A DNA stretch of 64,000 bases. Origin: Amycolatopsis echigonensis. GTDB taxonomy: Bacteria > Actinomycetota > Actinomycetes > Mycobacteriales > Pseudonocardiaceae. The notes below the pieces were generated by a model. The model did not search any database and was not told the origin of the DNA. It saw only the letters and a list, made by a program, of their open reading frames with translations. The DNA lies in contig NZ_JACJHR010000014.1 in assembly GCF_014174495.1 (NCBI RefSeq), forward strand, positions 62,001 to 126,000, in the 5' to 3' direction. Shown here in pieces: positions 59,464 through 64,000 of the stretch. Positions within the stretch are counted from its first letter, which is position 1. Each line of letters opens with the position of its first letter. The position numbers and the translations under genes are program-made.

Positions 59464-60216
59464 ATGCGATTGGCGGACAAGATCGCCCTGATCACCGGCG
59501 CTTCGAGCGGAATGGGCCGGGCAGCCGCGCTCACCTTCGCCCGCGAAGGCGCGACGGTCGTCGTCACCGACATTGAAGACGCTGACGGCACCGCCGTGGC
59601 CGAGGAGATCCGCGCCAACGGCGGCCAGGCCGACTACCGCCGCCTGGACGTCACCGACGAAGAGTCCTGGACGGCAGCGATCGCCGGTGTGCTGGACCGG
59701 CACGGCAAGCTCGACGTGCTGGTCAACAGTGCCGGCATCAGCGGCACCTTCGACCCGGACCTGACCAGCACGGCGTTCTACGACCGCTTGCTGCAGGTCA
59801 ACGCCCGCGGAGTGTTCCTGGGCATCAAACACGGCGTGGCAGCGATGTCCGGCCGAGGCGGAGGTTCGATCGTGAACCTGACGTCGATCGCGGCGTCGAT
59901 CGGCCAGGTCGGCGTGCACCTGGGCTACGCCGCTTCGAAGGGCGCGATCAAGGCGATGACGACCGCCGCGTCCGTCCACTACGCGGGCGAAGGCATCCGA
60001 GTCAACGCGGTAGCGCCCGGCTTCCTGCCGCCGATGCGCACCTCCCGCGGCTCGACCGATCCGGTGTGGCGAGCGAAGCAGGTCGCGGGGGTGCCGATGG
60101 GACGGACTGGGGAGGTGCAGGAGGTCGCCGACGTGATCTTGTTCTTGGCTTCCTCGGAGTCCTCGTATGTGACCGGGGTGGAGATCGTGGTCGATGGGGG
60201 CTTCACGGCCCAGTAG
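59464..60216 (+). CDS. Short-chain dehydrogenase/reductase
   Basis: A 250-residue classical SDR: TGASSGMGRAAA cofactor motif, VLVNSAGISG (NNAG), catalytic Ser in SIVNLTSIAAS and YAASKGA (YxxxK), and AVAPGF. The Asp in VVVTDIEDADG suggests NAD preference. It is related to 3-alpha/20-beta-hydroxysteroid and cyclohexanol-type dehydrogenases. Substrate unknown. A strong terminator follows. Confidence 0.94.
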   Translation: MRLADKIALITGASSGMGRAAALTFAREGATVVVTDIEDADGTAVAEEIRANGGQADYRRLDVTDEESWTAAIAGVLDRHGKLDVLVNSAGISGTFDPDLTSTAFYDRLLQVNARGVFLGIKHGVAAMSGRGGGSIVNLTSIAASIGQVGVHLGYAASKGAIKAMTTAASVHYAGEGIRVNAVAPGFLPPMRTSRGSTDPVWRAKQVAGVPMGRTGEVQEVADVILFLASSESSYVTGVEIVVDGGFTAQ

Positions 60217-60224
60217 GCGTCCTT

Positions 60225-60263
60225 GGGGCTCCCGCGGTCCTCCGCTGCGCGGGCGGGAGCCCC
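60225..60263 (+). terminator. Terminator after the SDR gene
   Basis: GGGGCTCCCGC-N17-GCGGGAGCCCC, perfect 11-bp arms, starting 9 bp after the stop. Confidence 0.75.
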
Positions 60264-60367
60264 TCCTGCGTTGTCTGGCGTACGGGCTCCTCGAGCCGCC
60301 GTCCCCCACTCGCCCGCGCGGTACGTTGACCGGATCACTCCCCGGTGGCGAGACGGAGGCGAAGCCG

Positions 60368-61225
60368 ATGGAGCTGAGGCAGGTCGAACACTTCCTCGCC
60401 GTAGTCCGGCACCGCAACTTCACCCGCGCCGCCCAGGACGTGCACGTCGTGCAGTCCGCTCTCAGCGCGTCCATCCGGAAACTGGAAACCGACCTCGGCG
60501 CGGAACTGTTCGACCGCACCACCCGCCGGGTGACGCTCACCCCCGCGGGCGAGGCCCTGCTCCCCCTTGCCCGGCAAATCGCCGCGGACGTCGACTCCGC
60601 CCGGGGCGAGGTAGCCGCGGTGACCGGACTCGCGCGCGGCCGGGTGTCGATCGGAACCATCCAGACCCTGACCGTCCTCGATCTGCCCGCGAAGCTCGGC
60701 GAATTCCGCGCCCGCTACCCGGGAATCCGGCTGCGTGTCCGGGAAGGCACCATCCCCGGACTGACCGCCGCGGTGTCCGACGGCGAGCTGGATCTGTCCT
60801 ATGTGGGCGGTCCGCTGCCGGAGGACCTGGCCGAGTTCGCCAGCTGGCAGCAAAACCTCGTCCTGCTCACCCACCCCGGACACCGCCTGTCGACCCGCCG
60901 CAGAGTCCGGCTGGCGGAACTGGACGATGAACCGTTCGTAGATTTCACCGGCAGCGGCCTGCAAGCCTTGGTCGACCGCGCCTTCACGGAGGCTGGAGTC
61001 CGCCGCGACCAGGTCTGCGAAGCGACCAACGTCCCGCTGCTGGTCGACCTCGTCGCGGCTGGACTGGGCGTCACCGTGGTGCCCGAACAGGTCGCCGCCC
61101 GATCCGGACTGCCGTTCGCCCACCTCACCCAGCCGACGCTGGCCCGCACCATTTACCTGACCGGCCGCTCGGCAAACCTCACCAACCCGGCGGCACGCGC
61201 GCTGCTGGCCCATCTCCTCGCCTGA
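60368..61225 (+). CDS. LysR-family regulator
   Basis: A 285-residue LysR protein: MELRQVEHFLAVVRHRNFTRAAQDVHVVQSALSASIRKLETDLGAELFDRTTRRVTLT is the winged HTH; the effector domain follows (GTIQTLTVLDLPAKLGEFRARYPGIRL, VAAGLGVTVVPEQVA). The nearest same-strand gene is the SDR, which it may control. No divergent target is present. ATG start. Confidence 0.92.
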   Translation: MELRQVEHFLAVVRHRNFTRAAQDVHVVQSALSASIRKLETDLGAELFDRTTRRVTLTPAGEALLPLARQIAADVDSARGEVAAVTGLARGRVSIGTIQTLTVLDLPAKLGEFRARYPGIRLRVREGTIPGLTAAVSDGELDLSYVGGPLPEDLAEFASWQQNLVLLTHPGHRLSTRRRVRLAELDDEPFVDFTGSGLQALVDRAFTEAGVRRDQVCEATNVPLLVDLVAAGLGVTVVPEQVAARSGLPFAHLTQPTLARTIYLTGRSANLTNPAARALLAHLLA

Positions 61226-61796
61226 CCCCACGCACCGGCGCGAGCACCAACGCGAACCCGACCAAACCCACCACCAGCGCGACAGTCGTCAATCCGGTAA
61301 TCCCGGCAACGAACGCCAGCGCGAACGCCCGGCCGCCAAACCGCCGCAGCAGCCGGACGACATCCCGAGTCTCGCCATCGACCGACTCGACCTCGGCTGC
61401 CGGGCTGGCGTCGGCGTTCGCCGAAGGCTCAGCCACCCGACTGCCGCGCGCCACCGGACCGACGTCGGCCACCGCCCAGTTGACGTTGGTCGCAGGCTCG
61501 GCGATAGCCGACCGGACAACGGCGGCCATCGACTCGTCGCCCGCGGCTCGGTTGATGCTAGCCACCGGGCTGTCGTCTACCGCTCGGACGGCGACGCGGT
61601 CAGCCGCGATCCCAAGCTCGCCCACCGAACCTGGGACAGCGGCGTCCGGAGCGATCCTGTGACCGTCGAGGACTCGCTCAGCGCTCGGGCCGGTCCCGGC
61701 GTCGCCACCGGACCGGTCCGCCGACTCGGCACCGTCGAGACACCGGTCATCGTTTGGGCCCGAGTTCTCGGCGGAATCGCCAGGCACAGACGTCAT
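61179..61796 (-). CDS. Hypothetical protein with one membrane helix
   Basis: About 205 residues, Ala/Asp/Gly/Ser-rich with low complexity, then RRFGGRAFALAFVAGITGLTTVALVVGLVGFALVLAPVRG, a plausible membrane helix. It overlaps the last 47 bp of the LysR gene on the other strand. No ribosome site at the ATG (61796) and no family match. It may be spurious; the hydrophobic segment and composition make it possible. Confidence 0.4.
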   Translation of the reverse strand: MTSVPGDSAENSGPNDDRCLDGAESADRSGGDAGTGPSAERVLDGHRIAPDAAVPGSVGELGIAADRVAVRAVDDSPVASINRAAGDESMAAVVRSAIAEPATNVNWAVADVGPVARGSRVAEPSANADASPAAEVESVDGETRDVVRLLRRFGGRAFALAFVAGITGLTTVALVVGLVGFALVLAPVRGVRRGDGPAARVPPGW

Positions 61797-61930
61797 GGGC
61801 TGAGTATTGGCTCGCGTCGACCTTCCAGTCCAACGCATGTTTTCGCTGCGATTCAGCGATGAAATCGATCGGTGTTCCTCGAGGAATGTTCCCGCCGCGG
61901 TTCATCTCGGCTGTCCCGAATTCCGGCGGG

Positions 61931-62233
61931 CTACGAGTCGCGACGTTCCCGTGCGGACTCCTGCCGCGTCGACGGTCGCGGATGCCGCATCGGGCGCTGC
62001 CGGGCGACTGGGTAGCGAGCCAGGGGGTGCGCCTCGTCCAGCCGGTGGCGGGCGCGGCGAGGCAGGTCGTCCGACGGGGAGACCCAGCGGCGGGTGGAGT
62101 CGGCCGGAGAAGAGGCCGGGGAAGCGTTCGGCGGCGGAACGGCGGAGCGACGCCGGGCGGCGCGGCGCAGGAACACGACGGCCAGCACCACGAACACCGC
62201 GGCGACGGCCACGAGGAGCCACCAAGCTTGCAT
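61931..62233 (-). CDS. Small single-helix membrane protein
   Basis: A 100-residue protein: an N-terminal helix (WWLLVAVAAVFVVLAVVFLRR) followed by a basic, Pro/Ser/Arg-rich tail. GGGAGGACG precedes the ATG, which supports it as a real gene. No recognised family. Its neighbours give no clue to function. Confidence 0.62.
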   Translation of the reverse strand: MQAWWLLVAVAAVFVVLAVVFLRRAARRRSAVPPPNASPASSPADSTRRWVSPSDDLPRRARHRLDEAHPLARYPVARQRPMRHPRPSTRQESARERRDS

Positions 62234-62501
62234 TCGTCCTCCCGTCGTGGGTGGGTCGCACGCAAGGGTGCCCGCTCAGCCCGGGGACAGCCCGATATCC
62301 ACACCGCCGGGTGTCACCGGAACGGGGGTTGCTCGCTGGGTAATCGCGGAGGGCCGGGCCACCTTCAGCGAGCACCTCGCCGCGAGGAGAAGGCACTAGC
62401 AATACCTAAGCGCGGCGCCGAGAGCCGCCTTGCGCGGGCATGGACACCAGCGGCCGTGACCGAGCACGACGCCAGCACTCACCCAAGCCCCGTCGGAAGC
62501 G

Positions 62502-63581
62502 TCACTTCACCCCATCCCGCAACGCCGACACCCGGTCCACCGCCGCGGTGAACTCCCCGCTCGGCAACGATCCGTTCGACAATCCGGCGGCCAGCGCGGA
62601 AGCGGCGTCGTCCCCCTGGCTCACCTCGCGGGCCGAAGCCAGGATCAGGTCCATCCCCGCCTTCGCCGCCAGCACGGCGCGGTTTCCCGATCCGCCATAG
62701 GACTTCAGCGCGCCGGCCTCCAAGGCGTCCGTCACGGTCACCCCGGCGAACTTCGTGCCGTTTCGGAGTTCCTGCACCGCCGCGGGCGAAAGTCCGGCGG
62801 GGCGGGAGGGGTCAAGCGCGGGATAGACGGCCCACGAAAGCATCACGAGCTTCACGCCAGCGTCGACCACCGGGTGGTAGGGAGCCTCGTCCTTGGCGCG
62901 CAGTTCAGACAAGGGCACGTTCAGCGTCACCGGACCGACGTCTGTGTTGCTTCCGGCGGGCGCGGCGCCCAGGCCGGGGAAGTGCTTGGCCGTCGCGGCG
63001 ACGCCGGTTGCCTGCTGAGCCGTGACGAAATCCTGGCCCAGTGCGCCAGCCACCTGGGGGTCCTGACTGTAGGAGCGGCCGTATTTGTCGATGAAATTCC
63101 CCGGTTGGCGGTAGACATCCAGAACCGGCGCGAGGTTGAGGTTCATGCCTACCCCGGCGAGGTTCTGACCAGCGCCGGTGCCTGCCGCTTTGGCCGCGGC
63201 GGAGGGATCCGCGGACTGGCCGACCTGCTTCTCCGACAGAACTGGCTCGCCGGGCAACCGGCGGACCTTGCCGCCTTCCTGGTCGGTCATCAGCAGCAAC
63301 GGGCGGTGCACCGGGCTTTGCGCGTTCGCGTCCCGTAATTGTCGTACGACGCCGCTAATCTGTTGGGTGCTCGAGATGTTCTCGCCGAAGAAGATCACGC
63401 CTGCCGCCTCGCCGGCGCGGATGCGTTGCAGCAACGAGGCAGGCGGGGTCAGACCAGGATAGGAGTAGATCACCCGCTGTCCGGCCAGCTGCCGCGGCGT
63501 GAGTCCGGACGGGGCGGCGGCGACCGTGCTCATCGCGAGCACCGCCACGGCCAGAGCCTGCAATGCCTTCCGACGCTTCAT
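62502..63581 (-). CDS. Secreted GH3-family hydrolase (beta-N-acetylhexosaminidase-like)
   Basis: A 359-residue enzyme with a signal peptide (ALQALAVAVLAMSTVAAAPS). GH3 blocks: MTDQEGGKVRRLPG, NLNLAPVLDV, AATAKHFPGLG, and VTVTDALEAGAL with the nucleophile Asp. NagZ-type enzymes have KHFPGHGxxxxDSH; here it reads KHFPGLGAAPAGSNTDVG, lacking the usual catalytic His. This is seen in an actinomycete branch of the family. It probably trims cell-wall amino sugars. GGAGG precedes the ATG at 63581. Confidence 0.9.
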   Translation of the reverse strand: MKRRKALQALAVAVLAMSTVAAAPSGLTPRQLAGQRVIYSYPGLTPPASLLQRIRAGEAAGVIFFGENISSTQQISGVVRQLRDANAQSPVHRPLLLMTDQEGGKVRRLPGEPVLSEKQVGQSADPSAAAKAAGTGAGQNLAGVGMNLNLAPVLDVYRQPGNFIDKYGRSYSQDPQVAGALGQDFVTAQQATGVAATAKHFPGLGAAPAGSNTDVGPVTLNVPLSELRAKDEAPYHPVVDAGVKLVMLSWAVYPALDPSRPAGLSPAAVQELRNGTKFAGVTVTDALEAGALKSYGGSGNRAVLAAKAGMDLILASAREVSQGDDAASALAAGLSNGSLPSGEFTAAVDRVSALRDGVK

Positions 63582-63768
63582 GCGACCTCCGTTCGCGAGC
63601 CGTGACACAACGCTAACCCCCGGCGAGCGGGTGTGCGCGGTTAGTGCCCGCGGGAACCAGCACGGTGCACAAGAGCGTGGCGAAACAAGGAGCAATCCCG
63701 GCCGCTTCCCATCCGAAGGCGGTTATGGCCGAAGCGACGGCGGCGGTGTTTCACGAGCGAAGAGAATG

Positions 63769-64000
63769 TCAGACCCAGTAAGCGACCCGGGCCCGGTAAT
63801 TGCGGAGCACCAGCATCGCCAGCGACCAGCCGACCACGGTCACCACTCCCGCGACGAGCCAATGCGTCCAGCTCTGCTGCTGCCCGACCAGCGGTGCGCG
63901 CACGATCTCGACGAAGTGGTACACCGGATTGAGCTGCAGCAAATTCACCGCGACGGAACCAAATCCTTCGTGCGAACTCTGGTTCATCACCCGCACCTGG
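63769..64000 (-). CDS. ABC-2 permease, polysaccharide-export type, C-terminus
   Basis: Only the last 76 codons are inside the window; the gene continues past 64000. FVEIVRAPLVG...WLVAGVVTVVGWSLAMLVLRNYRARVAYWV is the ending of Wzm/TagG-type permeases, which export O-antigen, galactan or teichoic-type polymers with an ABC ATPase. The LNPVYHFVEIVR motif is typical. The partner ATPase would be expected beyond the edge. Confidence 0.8.
   Translation of the reverse strand, partial: QVRVMNQSSHEGFGSVAVNLLQLNPVYHFVEIVRAPLVGQQQSWTHWLVAGVVTVVGWSLAMLVLRNYRARVAYWV

Overview
The window is high-GC actinomycete chromosome with short leaders, many GTG starts, mycothiol-type enzymes, twin-arginine secreted enzymes and many MarR, TetR, LysR and PucR regulators. 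The protein style and the MmsA, PucR, DUF3556 and DUF2637 families suggest Pseudonocardiales, most likely an Amycolatopsis-like organism. This is judged from protein families only; there is no rRNA or tRNA to confirm it. I see no CRISPR array, no complete mobile element and no large natural-product cluster. It looks like an accessory-rich chromosomal arm made of small, self-regulated cassettes and at least four decaying genes.

Layout. 1-4.2 kb: an M56 peptidase/BlaI sensor-repressor pair, a lipoprotein phosphoesterase, and a class A penicillin-binding protein with a BlaI-type operator upstream. 4.3-13.1 kb: secreted BNR-repeat protein, secreted S15/CocE hydrolase, MEDS/anti-sigma-like protein, an orphan DUF2637 protein of the kind found on integrative elements, and a Tat-exported GH127 enzyme with a six-repeat lectin tail. 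13.1-19.2 kb: two MarR cassettes, each with a pair of palindromic operators (rhodanese/YceI; amidohydrolase/GNAT), a VOC protein, a winged-helix protein and two gene remnants. 19.2-24.4 kb: thyA-folA, a P450, an unusual autoregulated HTH gene, and a secreted cysteine protease with an anchored partner. 24.4-34.9 kb: XRE and LysR regulators, a 4-TM protein coupled to a multicopper oxidase, a TetR/ABC exporter, an RDD pair, and a Baeyer-Villiger-type monooxygenase with TetR.

34.9-38.9 kb: an ABC-F protein preceded by a 20-residue leader peptide and mutually exclusive hairpins, i.e. an attenuator, followed by a frameshifted methyltransferase, an intact methyltransferase and an XRE-cupin regulator. 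38.9-50.8 kb: ECF sigma factor with SnoaL tail, a mycothiol-dependent enzyme family member, a GntR-controlled stand-alone trpBA operon, a PucR/MmsA/aminotransferase catabolic unit, a MarR with a cysteine cluster, and a DesK/NarL-type two-component system. 50.8-58.9 kb: an APC permease, a repeat-rich intergenic region, and an acyl-CoA ligase/DUF3556/FAD oxidoreductase operon divergent from a PucR-like regulator. 58.9-64 kb: a candidate leaderless leader peptide and hairpin ahead of a small ACT-like protein, an SDR, a LysR regulator, small membrane proteins, a GH3 enzyme and the end of an ABC-2 permease.

The recurring design is a local regulator next to its target with a clear dyad between them. 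The best candidates for undescribed biology are the ABC-F attenuator (37.1 kb), the leader/hairpin/ACT unit (59.0 kb), the double-dyad HTH gene (21.8 kb), the protease/anchored-protein pair (22.9 kb), the 4-TM histidine protein with the multicopper oxidase (26.5 kb) and the DUF3556 operon (54 kb).
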